A stretch of 16,768 nt of DNA. It comes from Prevotella sp. UBA3837. GTDB taxonomy: Bacteria > Bacteroidota > Bacteroidia > Bacteroidales > Bacteroidaceae. A program made the position numbers and the translations under genes. Below are positions 1 through 10,313 of this stretch, one piece after another. Below the pieces are notes generated by a model. That model did not search any database. It was not told the DNA's origin and saw only the letters and a program-made list of their open reading frames with translations. The DNA lies in assembly GCA_002392835.1 (NCBI GenBank), contig DGHX01000167.1:47772-64539 (forward strand), written 5' to 3'. The first letter of the stretch is position 1. Every line of letters starts with the position of its first letter.

Positions 1-2
1 AG

Positions 3-2264
<2,262 letters not shown>

Positions 2265-3200
2265 ATGACCATTGACCATAAACTTATATTGAAGGAGGTC
2301 CAGGATTATGTCATCATAACCCTCGGCCTCCTTCTGTATGCCTTCGGCTTCACCGTCTTCCTCATGCCCTATGAGATAGTGACGGGCGGCGTGGCCGGCA
2401 TCTCGGCCATCGTGTTCTATGCCACGAAGTTCCCGCTGGAGTACACCTACTTCGGTATCAACGTGGTGCTGGGCTTAGTGGCGCTGCGCATCCTGGGGCT
2501 GAAGTTCCTCACCAAGACCATCTATGCCTTCACCATGCTCTCGGTGCTGCTGGGCCTGTTCCAGAGCTGGCTCCCCGTCGACGAGCAGGGCAACTACGTG
2601 AAGATACTGGGCGAGGGCCAGAACTTCATGTCGCTCATCATCGGCTGCACCATGACGGGCTCCGCCCTGGGCATCGTGTTCCTGAACAACGGCTCCACCG
2701 GCGGCACCGACATCATTGCCGCGTCGGTGAACAAGTACCGCGACGTCAGCCTGGGCACCGTGCTCGCCTTCCTCGACCTCATCATCATCGGCTCCTGTCT
2801 GCTCATACCGCAGTTCGGCGACATGCTGCAGCGGGCCCACATGGTGGTCTTCGGCCTGTGCACCATGGTCATCGAGAACTTCATGCTCGACTTCCTGATG
2901 AACCGGCAGCGGCAGTCGGTGCAGTTCATGATCTTCTCGGCCAAGTGGCAGGAGATAGCCAACGCCATCGGCACGAAGCTCGACCACGGCGTCACCATCC
3001 TCGACGGCCACGGCTGGTACACCGGCGAGCAGCGCAAGGTGCTCTGCATACTGGCCAAGAAGAGCGAGAGCACCATCATCTTCCGCATCATCAAGAGCAT
3101 CGACCCGCAGGCCTTCGTGTCGCAGAGCGCCGTCATCGGCGTCTTCGGCGAGGGCTTCGACCAGATAAAAGTGCGAATAAAGGATACCCACCATGAATAG
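2265..3200 (+). CDS. YitT family membrane protein with C-terminal DUF2179 domain
   Basis: This is a 311-residue inner-membrane protein of the YitT family (DUF161 plus DUF2179); transport is suspected for the family but no substrate is established. About five hydrophobic segments are visible (roughly 12-32, 55-75, 80-97, 122-143 and 163-184). Family-typical patches include MPYEIVTGGVAGIS and NNGSTGGTDIIA. The soluble tail from about residue 222 to 302, containing LDGHGWYTGEQRKVL, matches DUF2179, a small ACT-like fold. The ATG follows the leuS stop with no intervening base. The stop codon lies inside rdgB, giving an 8-bp overlap (3193-3200). The arrangement suggests translational coupling in one operon. 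Length is normal for the family. Confidence 0.93.
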   Translation: MTIDHKLILKEVQDYVIITLGLLLYAFGFTVFLMPYEIVTGGVAGISAIVFYATKFPLEYTYFGINVVLGLVALRILGLKFLTKTIYAFTMLSVLLGLFQSWLPVDEQGNYVKILGEGQNFMSLIIGCTMTGSALGIVFLNNGSTGGTDIIAASVNKYRDVSLGTVLAFLDLIIIGSCLLIPQFGDMLQRAHMVVFGLCTMVIENFMLDFLMNRQRQSVQFMIFSAKWQEIANAIGTKLDHGVTILDGHGWYTGEQRKVLCILAKKSESTIIFRIIKSIDPQAFVSQSAVIGVFGEGFDQIKVRIKDTHHE

Positions 3201-3825
3201 AATTGTCTTTGCCACCAACAACGCACACAAGCTGCAGGAGGTGCGCCACATCCTGGGCGACGGCGTGCAGGTGCTGTCGCTGCGCGATATCGGCTGCGAG
3301 GCCGACATCCCCGAGACGGGCACTACGCTCGAGGAGAACGCCCGCCAGAAGGCCCAGTACATCTGGCAGCACTACCACTGCAGCGTCTTTGCCGACGACA
3401 CCGGCCTCGAGGTCGACGCCCTTGGCGGCGCACCCGGCGTCTACAGCGCACGCTATGCTGCCATGGACACGGCGGGGGCGGCCAGCCACGACAGCGAGGC
3501 CAACATGGCCCGCCTGCTGCGCGAATTAGGAAATAATAACAACCGCCGTGCAAGATTTCGCACTGTCATTGCGTTAATACTGAAGAAGGACAGCTGTCCG
3601 TGCGAGTGCAACAGCCTGAAGCAGGAACACCTGTTCGAGGGCATCGTAGAGGGTGAGATCACCCGTGAGCGCAGCGGCAGCGAGGGCTTTGGCTACGACC
3701 CCATCTTCCGTCCCGACGGCTACGACCAGACCTTTGCAGAGCTGGGAGCCGAGGTGAAGGACCGCATCAGCCACCGCGCCAGGGCAACGCAGAAGCTGGC
3801 AGAGTTTTTGCGCTACGCTAAATGA
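3193..3825 (+). CDS. rdgB: RdgB/HAM1 non-canonical purine NTP pyrophosphatase
   Basis: The product hydrolyses dITP, ITP and XTP to the monophosphate and pyrophosphate, keeping deaminated purines out of DNA and RNA. Family motifs occur in order across 210 residues: FATNNAHK near the N-terminus (nucleotide binding), ETGTTLEENARQKA, FADDTGLEVDAL with Asp68 and Asp69 in the metal site, GVYSARYA, GSEGFGYDPIF (163-172) and the C-terminal SHRARA (193-198). A short insert rich in Cys (CPCEC, about 136-140) lies before the GIVEGEIT strand and looks lineage-specific. An AAAGG stretch sits about 8 bases before the ATG, inside the end of the YitT gene. The last four codons form the base of the inverted repeat at 3810-3956. 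Confidence 0.96.
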   Translation: MNRIVFATNNAHKLQEVRHILGDGVQVLSLRDIGCEADIPETGTTLEENARQKAQYIWQHYHCSVFADDTGLEVDALGGAPGVYSARYAAMDTAGAASHDSEANMARLLRELGNNNNRRARFRTVIALILKKDSCPCECNSLKQEHLFEGIVEGEITRERSGSEGFGYDPIFRPDGYDQTFAELGAEVKDRISHRARATQKLAEFLRYAK

Positions 3826-3956
3826 TAAATGATAAATGACAAATGACAAATAAACAATGATATGTATGAATAGCTTATTTCCCTCCATGCCAAACCGTAG
3901 AATGATACTGATAAGTTTATCATTTATCATTTGTCATTTGTCATTTAGCGTAGCGC
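3810..3956 (+). repeat. Near-perfect 42-bp inverted repeat linking rdgB 3' end to the porZ-like signal peptide
   Basis: The left arm starts at 3810 inside the last codons of rdgB and runs through the spacer. The right arm (3915-3956) lies in the signal-peptide codons of the next gene. The reverse complement of the right arm matches the left arm at 38 of 42 positions. The four differences are T/C exchanges in 7-base units (AAATGAT versus AAATGAC). In RNA, two would be U-G wobbles and two would be C-A mismatches. The outer 11 bases, GCGCTACGCTA, match perfectly even though they are coding in both genes. The loop is about 60 bases and contains the start codon of the next gene. The mRNA could fold into a long hairpin over that start. 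Confidence 0.9.
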
Positions 3957-5917
3957 ATGCGCAGGTGGGCACCTGGCGCGCCTACATGTCGTACTATGAG
4001 CCTCAGCAGATAGTGAAGGGCGGTGACCTGCTCTTCGTGCGCGCGTCGAACAGCCTTTACAGCTATAACCTCAACGACCAGAGCATCACTACCTATGACA
4101 AGGTGACCACGCTGAACGACACGCAGGTGAACCTCATCGCGTGGAACAACACCACCAGGAAGCTCATCATCGTCTACGCCAACTCGAACATCGACCTCAT
4201 GGATGCCGAGGGCCATGTCACCAACATCAGCTCGCTCTACTCTAAGTCGATGACGCAGGACAAGACGGTGAACAGCATATTTATTAATGATGTCTATGCC
4301 TACCTGGCCACGGGCTTCGGCGTGGTGAAGGTGAACATGCAGCGGGCCGAGATAGCCGAGAGCTACATACTGAACCGCAGCATAGTGGCCGTGGGCACCG
4401 ACGGCAGCACACTCTATGCCAAGGACGCCGGCGGAACGGTCATGGCCGGCTCGCAGCGCGACAACCTCATCGACTTCCACAACTGGGCCGCCACCGACAC
4501 ATACTCCGATGAACTGTTTGCCCAGGACCAGAGCGACTGGAACGAATACCACGACCTGGTGAGCACCCTGCTGCCGGGGGGGCCTAAGAGCAACCACTTC
4601 GGGTTTATGACCTTCCGGAACGGGCGTCTATACACCAGCAGCGGCGGTACTTACCCTGGTGTCATACAGCTGAAGGAGGGCGACGAATGGACCTTTTACC
4701 AAGATACCGACATGACCGCTGTCAGCGGGCTGGCAAACTACTCCATGGTGTCATCGCTGGCCATAGACCCCGCCAACCCCAACCATGTATTCGCTGCTGC
4801 CCGCAACGGCCTCTACGAGTTCCTCGACGGGCGCTTAGTGGCCCAGTACAACCACGACAACTGCCCGCTCGGTATGCTGGAGAACAAACACCGGGAGTAC
4901 CAAATAGTAAGTAGCGTGACCTGCGATGCCGAGGGCAATGTTTGGCTGCTGGAAAGCCAGAACACCGATGTGGCCCTGCTGAAGCTGAGCCCGGCCACAG
5001 GCCAGTGGACTGTGGCAGAGCTGCCGGAACTGATGCGGCTCACCATCCACAGCATGACGCACAGCCTGGGCAATATGAAAGACCTGTACTTCGACAGCCA
5101 GGGCTATCTCTGGTTCATCAACGACCACTATGACTTGGACTCCTTCTACTGCATCGACCCTGAGACGATGACAATTGTCAACATGTTCGAGACATTTGTC
5201 AACCAGGACGGTACGACCATTGCCGATTACCGCCCGCACTGTCTGGCTGAAGACCTGGAGGGCAATATCTGGATAGGCACCAAGGTAGGCCCCTTCATGC
5301 TGGAGCACGGGAACTTGTACACCCGCGATACCTACCTCACGCAGGTGAAGGTGCCGCGCAACGACGGCACTAACTTTGCCGACTACCTGCTCTCGGGCGC
5401 CAACATCTCGTGTATGGCCGTCGACGGCGGCGGGCGCAAGTGGTTCGGCACCAGTGGCTCGGGCGTCTACCTCATCAGTGCCGACAACATGACGCAGCTG
5501 CAGAACTTCACCACCGCCAACAGCCCCCTGCTCTCAGACAACATCGTGAGCATCACCATCGACAACCAGACGGGCGAGGTCTTCTTCGGAACCGAGAACG
5601 GCCTCTGCTCCTACATGAGTGATGCCACCGAGGCTGCCGTAGAGATGGTGAAGGACGATGTCTATGCCTATCCCAACCCCGTCACCTCGGCCTACAACGG
5701 CCTCATCAGTGTCGTGGGCCTGTCGATGAATGCCGACGTGAAGATTCTTACTACCAGCGGACGGCTCGTGGTCCAGGGGCGCAGCAACGGCGGCACCTTC
5801 ACCTGGGACGGCCGCGACCGCCAGGGCCGCCGGGTGGCCAGTGGCGTGTACATGGTGGCTACTGCCACCAGCGATGGCAAGAAGGGTGTGGTGTGCAAGA
5901 TAGCCGTCATTAACTGA
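3857..5917 (+). CDS. porZ: PorZ-like type IX secretion component (beta-propeller protein with C-terminal sorting domain)
   Basis: In Porphyromonas gingivalis, PorZ sits on the cell surface and works with PorU to process T9SS cargo and attach it to anionic LPS. This 686-residue protein has a signal peptide (hydrophobic ISLSFIICHLSFSVAHA, cleaved near AHA-Q). It then has the PorZ N-terminal pattern: GTWRAYMSY, then LLFVRASNSLYSYNL, a TLNDTQVNLI segment and NSNIDLMDAEG. Many propeller-like blades follow (NVWLLES, LWFIND, IWIGTKVG, KWFGTSGSGVYLIS, VFFGTENGL). The C-terminal domain from about 600 carries YPNPV, a KILTTSGRLV strand and GVYMVA, a T9SS sorting fold. Starts at 3857, 3866, 3887 and 3902 are possible. 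I favour 3887, which gives MPNRRMILIS, because it places two Arg before the hydrophobic core; the longest frame is listed. Confidence 0.85.
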   Translation: MICMNSLFPSMPNRRMILISLSFIICHLSFSVAHAQVGTWRAYMSYYEPQQIVKGGDLLFVRASNSLYSYNLNDQSITTYDKVTTLNDTQVNLIAWNNTTRKLIIVYANSNIDLMDAEGHVTNISSLYSKSMTQDKTVNSIFINDVYAYLATGFGVVKVNMQRAEIAESYILNRSIVAVGTDGSTLYAKDAGGTVMAGSQRDNLIDFHNWAATDTYSDELFAQDQSDWNEYHDLVSTLLPGGPKSNHFGFMTFRNGRLYTSSGGTYPGVIQLKEGDEWTFYQDTDMTAVSGLANYSMVSSLAIDPANPNHVFAAARNGLYEFLDGRLVAQYNHDNCPLGMLENKHREYQIVSSVTCDAEGNVWLLESQNTDVALLKLSPATGQWTVAELPELMRLTIHSMTHSLGNMKDLYFDSQGYLWFINDHYDLDSFYCIDPETMTIVNMFETFVNQDGTTIADYRPHCLAEDLEGNIWIGTKVGPFMLEHGNLYTRDTYLTQVKVPRNDGTNFADYLLSGANISCMAVDGGGRKWFGTSGSGVYLISADNMTQLQNFTTANSPLLSDNIVSITIDNQTGEVFFGTENGLCSYMSDATEAAVEMVKDDVYAYPNPVTSAYNGLISVVGLSMNADVKILTTSGRLVVQGRSNGGTFTWDGRDRQGRRVASGVYMVATATSDGKKGVVCKIAVIN

Positions 5918-5930
5918 TTTGCGGAAGGCC

Positions 5931-7397
5931 ATGCCCGGAATAAAGCGTCTGCACCCACTCCTTTGGATTGTCTTCCTCACGGCACCGTTCATCCTGTGGG
6001 GCAAACTGCTCATCCTGCCCACCTTTGACGACTGGACCACGCTGTCGTCGCCCAATTACGACCCTCAGTGGCAGCAGTACTTCCTGCCCTACGGCAGCTC
6101 GTGGCGGCCCTTCGATGCTGCCATCGGCTATGTCTACAATGCCATTGGCAGCCAGTGGTTCCCGGTGCTGAGCCATGTGCTCATCTTCCTCGGCCATGCT
6201 GCCAATGCGCTGCTCGTCTACAGGCTCTGCCGCTTGCTGGGCTTTTCGCGCATGGCGCAGGCCGTGGCCACGGTGTTCTTCTGGCTCTCGCCCTGCACGC
6301 TGGCTACCGTCTTTGCCTGCGACTCGCTCAATCAGGTGTTCTCGCAGATGTGGGGCCTCATGGCCATTCATGTCTACCTTTCGATGAATAGCCGCTGGCG
6401 CCACCCGCTGTGGCTGCTGTGCGTTCTCATCGCCACACTCTCTAAGGAGAACGGACTGGCCTGGGCCGTGGTGCCGCCCATCCTGGCCTTTGGCTTCCGG
6501 CGCATCAGCCTCAAGACGTGCCTGCGCCACTTAGGACTGGGTGCCGCGCTGGCCGTGACCTATGCCGCCGTGCGCCTGTCGCTGCCGCTGACCGAGGTCT
6601 ACTATGAGGAATACCATACGCTCTTCTCCTTGACAAAGAAGCTGAAGGCCGTGGGCATACTGCTGGGCTATACCTTTCTGCCTGGCGACTACATCTACCT
6701 GCTCTATGCGCCTATGCGCAACCCCCTGCTCTTCCTGCTCACCCTGCTGCCCACGTTGCCCTTTATGCTGATGCTCTTCTTTGACCGCCCGAGGCAGCTC
6801 GTCCACCGCCACTTCCTCACCCTGCTGCTGTGCGCTCTCATCGCCGTGTCGCCCAACCTGCTCATCACCATGAGCATGATGAACGCCTATGCGTGGTTAG
6901 CCATGGCGGCCCTGCTCGTGGCCTTCTGCACGCACCACTGCCAGCGCAAGCGTACATTGCTGGGCTTTTTCCTGCTTTACTTGGCGGCCACGGCCTTCAC
7001 CTACACACACCACTGGTACTGCACCTGGCGCACCAGCCTGCCTGCACGCTACATGGCTCAGGAGGCCATTGCGCGCAGCGGCCGACGCTTGGAGCATGTC
7101 TACGTAGTGACGGTCGATGAGGAGTATCGCAAGTTCTCATCCTTCATCACCCTGCCCACGGAAGCCTTTGGGTGGGGGCGCGCTGTGTGGGGGCAGACAG
7201 GCTTTGAGTGGCCCAAGGATTTTGGCGGCATTCACGTCGATGCTCACACGCCGCCTTCCGTCATCGACAGTGTGGCTGCCGAGGCCTTCGCTGCCGGCTA
7301 TGATGGCGTATGGGTGGTGCGCCACGACAGTGTCAGTGTGGTGTGGCCCGACAGCATCAGTGTGACTCAACGCGACAGCGTAGGCATCGTGCGCTGA
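5931..7397 (+). CDS. Polytopic membrane protein, GT-C-like glycosyltransferase candidate
   Basis: This is a 488-residue protein with about ten hydrophobic segments. The first membrane helix (LLWIVFLTAPFILWG) is followed by FDDW, an acidic pair in the first outer loop of the kind used by GT-C transferases acting on lipid-linked sugars. SKENGLAW near residue 170 resembles the SKE motif of PMT/TMTC-type proteins. The last 120 residues are soluble. A membrane sugar transferase is therefore an inference from topology and two short motifs; donor and acceptor are unknown. The start is the ATG at 5931, with GGAAGG just upstream although the spacing is short. A TTG at 5919 is less likely. It follows the porZ-like stop by 13 bases. 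The C-terminus ends in three imperfect DSxSV-type repeats. Confidence 0.75.
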   Translation: MPGIKRLHPLLWIVFLTAPFILWGKLLILPTFDDWTTLSSPNYDPQWQQYFLPYGSSWRPFDAAIGYVYNAIGSQWFPVLSHVLIFLGHAANALLVYRLCRLLGFSRMAQAVATVFFWLSPCTLATVFACDSLNQVFSQMWGLMAIHVYLSMNSRWRHPLWLLCVLIATLSKENGLAWAVVPPILAFGFRRISLKTCLRHLGLGAALAVTYAAVRLSLPLTEVYYEEYHTLFSLTKKLKAVGILLGYTFLPGDYIYLLYAPMRNPLLFLLTLLPTLPFMLMLFFDRPRQLVHRHFLTLLLCALIAVSPNLLITMSMMNAYAWLAMAALLVAFCTHHCQRKRTLLGFFLLYLAATAFTYTHHWYCTWRTSLPARYMAQEAIARSGRRLEHVYVVTVDEEYRKFSSFITLPTEAFGWGRAVWGQTGFEWPKDFGGIHVDAHTPPSVIDSVAAEAFAAGYDGVWVVRHDSVSVVWPDSISVTQRDSVGIVR

Positions 7398-7401
7398 GTG
7401 G

Positions 7402-8733
7402 TCATTTCACCACCCGCCTGATGAGGCTGTTGCTCCGTCCGCGAGTGAGGTATATGGATAATGAGCGCTGATAGAAGTCCCAGTCTGAAATGGTGAACGT
7501 GCTGACGTAGTAGCCGTCGAGCAGCGGCCAGCGCCGTATCGTCTCCGTCAGCGTGTCGAAGTCGTGTGTGTAGGCGGTGCCGTCAGTGCTCTGCCTGACT
7601 TGCTCCACCAGTGCTTGGAACGTGTCGTGATAGGTTTTGCGCACATGCAGGATGGGCAGATAGGAAAGCGCCGAGACGATAATTATGGCCAGTGCTGTGT
7701 ACCTGGCCCAAGCCATGCGTGCTATGCCGTAGTCGCGTCCCAGCCTGATGAGCAGCAGCAGGCAGAGCACGTTGAGCACCGTGAGCTGGTGGCGCCCGTT
7801 ATAGGCTATGGCGCACATGAAAGCCAGGTCGATGACGATGGCCGCCACATAGAACAGATGGCGTTGGCAGGCCTGCCTCCACAGCCCCTTCACCCAGAGC
7901 ACCACGGCTGCAGCCACCACCAGCAGGAAGGGTGGCGAAGCCAGCAGTCCCATCAGCACATGATAGTTGAAGCCTATGCCCCCGTTGCTCTCCACCCGGT
8001 TGAAGTTAGCCGGCGACAGCACGCACACCATGGTCCCCACGACGTAGGCCGCCGTAAGGATGACCTGTGTGCGGTTCAGTTCGTGCCGTCTGGCCAGCAG
8101 CATCAGCACCAGCGCCCCTGAGATGCAGATGGAGAAACTCTCCTGCAGCGAGCCTGTCACCACGCTGAACAGGGTCGCCGCTGCCAGCAGCAGGGGGGAC
8201 ACCGTGCGTTGCGGCAGCCGTTCATAGAGCAGCAAGAACAGCAGGGTGGCGGTGCCCGTCCACAGGTAGTTCACTGTGTTGGAAATGTTGCCAAAAAACA
8301 CCAGCCCCTTGTGGGGCATCAGCAGCCAGATGACCGACAGCAGCGCGAGCAGCTCAAACAGTCCCTTGCGCCAACCGGCCAGCCTTAGGAAAAGCAGGGT
8401 GAAGAGGGCGAAGACCACGCTGTTGAACAGTGCGAAGCGCTCAATGCTCATGGTGCCGCAGAAGAACTGTACCAGCGTGTGGATGACAAAACGCCCGTTT
8501 GACTTGAAGTAGTCGCGGCTCTGCGACACCACGGCATCAGCCAATGAGGTCACGGGCACCCGCTCGGCACCGTCGTCGACCACTGACAGATAGTTGGTGG
8601 CCTGCTCGGTGACCATGAAGGCGTAGGGGTAGTCGTCGACGTAGGCAATGGCATAGCGGTCTTGCCAGTAGAAAGCCAGGAAGAACAGCAGCAGTATCAG
8701 GCTGTAGTGTATGGTCGTGGCTTGTTTCTTCAT
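7402..8733 (-). CDS. DUF6056-like polytopic membrane protein, third gene of a gtr-like cassette
   Basis: This is a 443-residue multi-pass membrane protein, rich in Leu, Val and Ala, with about ten hydrophobic segments. After the first helix it has AYVDDYPYAF, an acidic pair in the first outer loop. SNGRFVIHTLVQFF and NISNTVNYLWTGTATLLFLL follow; this combination is what I recognise as the DUF6056 pattern. Length and topology fit a GT-C-type transferase acting outside the membrane, but function is unproven. The start ATG overlaps the stop of the upstream glycosyltransferase by 4 bp, so coupling is likely. The 3' end faces the GT-C-like gene on the other strand, with only 4 bp between stop codons and no clear terminator. 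Confidence 0.75.
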   Translation of the reverse strand: MKKQATTIHYSLILLLFFLAFYWQDRYAIAYVDDYPYAFMVTEQATNYLSVVDDGAERVPVTSLADAVVSQSRDYFKSNGRFVIHTLVQFFCGTMSIERFALFNSVVFALFTLLFLRLAGWRKGLFELLALLSVIWLLMPHKGLVFFGNISNTVNYLWTGTATLLFLLLYERLPQRTVSPLLLAAATLFSVVTGSLQESFSICISGALVLMLLARRHELNRTQVILTAAYVVGTMVCVLSPANFNRVESNGGIGFNYHVLMGLLASPPFLLVVAAAVVLWVKGLWRQACQRHLFYVAAIVIDLAFMCAIAYNGRHQLTVLNVLCLLLLIRLGRDYGIARMAWARYTALAIIIVSALSYLPILHVRKTYHDTFQALVEQVRQSTDGTAYTHDFDTLTETIRRWPLLDGYYVSTFTISDWDFYQRSLSIYLTRGRSNSLIRRVVK

Positions 8734-9671
8734 GGCTTGGCCGATGCCTGGTGGCTGTTAGTGACAATATAGTTGGGCCTGTGCTTTGTCTCGTTGAACA
8801 CGCGGCCCAGGTATTCTCCTATGATGCCCAGACAGATGAGCTGCACGGCACCGAGGAAGAGCATGACGCAGATGAGCGTGGGGTATCCGGCCACGGGGTC
8901 GCCGTAGCAGATGGCCTTGATGAACGTATATATAAGGTATATGAATGCCCCTATGCCGGTGATGAAGCCCAGTATGGTGGCCAGCCTGAGCGGTGCCGTG
9001 GTGAAGCTGGTGATGCCCTCCACGGCCAGTGCCGAGAGCTGCCACAGGCTCCAGTGGCTCTTGCCGTAGCGGCGCTCCTGCTGGTCGAAGAGCACCTCTT
9101 TCTTGCGGAAACCTATCCAGCTGAACATACCCTTGGTGTAGCGTTCTCTCTCTCGCAGCTGGCGCAGCGCGTCGATGCACTTGCGGTCCAGCAGCCGGAA
9201 GTCGCCTACGTTCTGCAGGATGTCGAAGCGCGTGGAGCGGTCCAGCAGCCGGTAGAACTTCATGGTGAGCCAGCGGCGCACACGCCCCTCCTTGCCCCGG
9301 GTGCGGCGGCGGGCGTACACATCCTCGTAGCCCTGCTCCCACCAGCTGAGCATTTCGCCGATGACGTGCGGCGGGTGCTGCAGGTCGGCATCGATGACCA
9401 CGGCGCAGTCGCCACGGGCATAGTCGAAGCCGGCCAGCATGGCGTTCTCCTTGCCGAAGTTGCGCGACAGCTCCACCCAGGCCACCCTGCCGTCGTCCTC
9501 GGACAGCTGCTCCAGCTGCTGCTGCGTGCCGTCGTGGCTGCCGTCGTTGATGAACAGCAGTTCGAAGTCGTAGCCCTTGTTGGCATCCATCAGCAGCCGC
9601 AGCTGCTCGTACAGCGGGCGCAGCGACTCCTCCTCGTTATACGCCGGAATGATTATGGTTATCAGCTTCAT
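8730..9671 (-). CDS. GtrB-like family 2 glycosyltransferase (polyprenol-phosphate sugar transferase)
   Basis: This family transfers a sugar from a nucleotide donor to undecaprenyl phosphate on the cytoplasmic face, giving a lipid-linked sugar. The 313-residue protein starts with ITIIIPAYNEEESL, then FINDGSHDGT, LSRNFGKENAMLAGFDYARG and the metal-binding DADLQHPP (Asp94-Asp96). GDFRLLDRK and RYGKSHWSLWQL follow, as in DPM1/GtrB/ArnC relatives. Two C-terminal membrane helices (about 228-252 and 264-286) are followed by IIGEYLGRVFNETKHRPNYIV, a usual ending for the GtrB group. It overlaps the gtrA-like gene by 35 bp upstream and the DUF6056-like gene by 4 bp downstream. The sugar cannot be told from sequence. 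Confidence 0.93.
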   Translation of the reverse strand: MKLITIIIPAYNEEESLRPLYEQLRLLMDANKGYDFELLFINDGSHDGTQQQLEQLSEDDGRVAWVELSRNFGKENAMLAGFDYARGDCAVVIDADLQHPPHVIGEMLSWWEQGYEDVYARRRTRGKEGRVRRWLTMKFYRLLDRSTRFDILQNVGDFRLLDRKCIDALRQLRERERYTKGMFSWIGFRKKEVLFDQQERRYGKSHWSLWQLSALAVEGITSFTTAPLRLATILGFITGIGAFIYLIYTFIKAICYGDPVAGYPTLICVMLFLGAVQLICLGIIGEYLGRVFNETKHRPNYIVTNSHQASAKP

Positions 9672-10098
9672 TGCACATGCTATCGTTAGGGTTATCGTTC
9701 AGTTTGTTGTTAGCGCTCCTCACCTTCACCAGGGCAAAGCGCACCACCAGGAAGTTGATGGGCACCACCATCACGAACACTGGCAGCGGCGCCCACTGCC
9801 GAGGCACGCCGGCGAGCAGCATTATGTTGAGCAGCGCCACGCCCACCACATAGTTCACCGCATGGCCGCCCAGGAAGGCGACTGCCTTGCCTGCCGACAG
9901 CTGCACGCGGAATGTGAAGAGCGACGACAGCACGTAGTTCAGCACGAAGCTCACCGCATAGCCTATGCTGTAGGCCACCGTGGCGTTCATGTGGGACTGC
10001 AGCAGATAGTACAATCCGTAGTGAATGGCCGTGGCCACCACGCCCACCACACCGAACCTGACAAACTCTGCCAGCCGCTTCTTCATTGCCGCTTTCAT
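9637..10098 (-). CDS. GtrA family membrane protein (putative lipid-linked sugar flippase)
   Basis: GtrA proteins are thought to flip undecaprenyl-phosphate-linked sugars across the inner membrane. The 153-residue protein has four hydrophobic segments. It carries the family opening FVRFGVVGVVATAIHYGLYY, NYVLSSLFTFR after helix two, and a last helix ending PINFLVVRFALVKV. A polar tail of about 26 residues (many Asn, Asp, His) is encoded partly in the 35-bp overlap with the downstream glycosyltransferase. Two ATGs are possible, at 10098 and four codons later at 10086; both leave the family domain intact. It is the first gene of the minus-strand cassette, and a TAAATTTG box lies 23-30 bases upstream. 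Confidence 0.9.
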   Translation of the reverse strand: MKAAMKKRLAEFVRFGVVGVVATAIHYGLYYLLQSHMNATVAYSIGYAVSFVLNYVLSSLFTFRVQLSAGKAVAFLGGHAVNYVVGVALLNIMLLAGVPRQWAPLPVFVMVVPINFLVVRFALVKVRSANNKLNDNPNDSMCNEADNHNHSGV

Positions 10099-10120
10099 GC
10101 TCTGCCCTGCTTTTTGCCTG

Positions 10121-10128
10121 CAAATTTA
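10121..10128 (-). promoter_or_regulatory. Candidate -7 box for the gtrA-like cassette
   Basis: Read on the minus strand this is TAAATTTG, matching the Bacteroidota -7 consensus TAnnTTTG. It lies 22 bases upstream of the first possible start codon. No clear TTTG lies at the expected 19-21-base distance upstream, so the match is only partial. Confidence 0.4.
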
Positions 10129-10181
10129 CTAACTTTACGGCACATAACGGCATAAAAACGAAAAAACTTCCGTTCAGGAGC

Positions 10182-10208
10182 CCTTTTCCCAATGATTATT
10201 GGAAAAGG
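10182..10208. repeat. Short inverted repeat in the divergent intergenic region
   Basis: CCTTTTCC and GGAAAAGG form a perfect 8-bp inverted repeat around an 11-base centre that contains AAT and ATT, extending the pairing. It lies between the two divergent transcription units. There is no T-run right after it on the plus strand, and on the minus strand a T6 run comes only about 16 bases later, so it is a weak terminator candidate. An operator is possible. Confidence 0.45.
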
Positions 10209-10279
10209 AAGGGCAAAAAAGATGTTTTGATGCAAAAACGAGGTAAAAAACGGCATCTTGACATTATTTAAGATGGAAG

Positions 10280-10313
10280 GTTGCCTGTATTTGCCGGAAA
10301 AGTTCTAACTTTG
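10280..10313 (+). promoter_or_regulatory. Promoter of the GLUG/dockerin surface protein gene
   Basis: TAACTTTG at 10306-10313 is a full match to the Bacteroidota -7 consensus TAnnTTTG. A GTTG at 10280-10283, 22 bases upstream, is a plausible -33 element. Transcription would start near 10320, leaving an A-rich leader of about 40 bases before the ATG. The -7 box is overlapped by a palindrome, CTTTGC-AA-GCAAAG (10309-10322), which could be an operator or a 5' end structure. Confidence 0.65.

Noticed and set aside
2475..3362. Minus-strand frame of 295 codons opposite the YitT and rdgB genes
   Set aside because: It is low-complexity (Asp, Glu, His, Val) and antisense to two well-recognised genes.
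7398..7413. Bidirectional terminator between the convergent genes
   Set aside because: GTGGT/ACCAC gives only a 5-bp stem with no T-run on either side.
8751..9689. Long plus-strand frame opposite the GtrB-like gene
   Set aside because: Composition is a shadow of the GC-rich coding strand (Ala, Val, Gln, His), while the minus strand has clear family 2 glycosyltransferase motifs.
10130..10140. Plus-strand promoter (TAACTTTA)
   Set aside because: The last base of the -7 box does not match, no TTTG is at the right distance, and a better promoter lies at 10280-10313.
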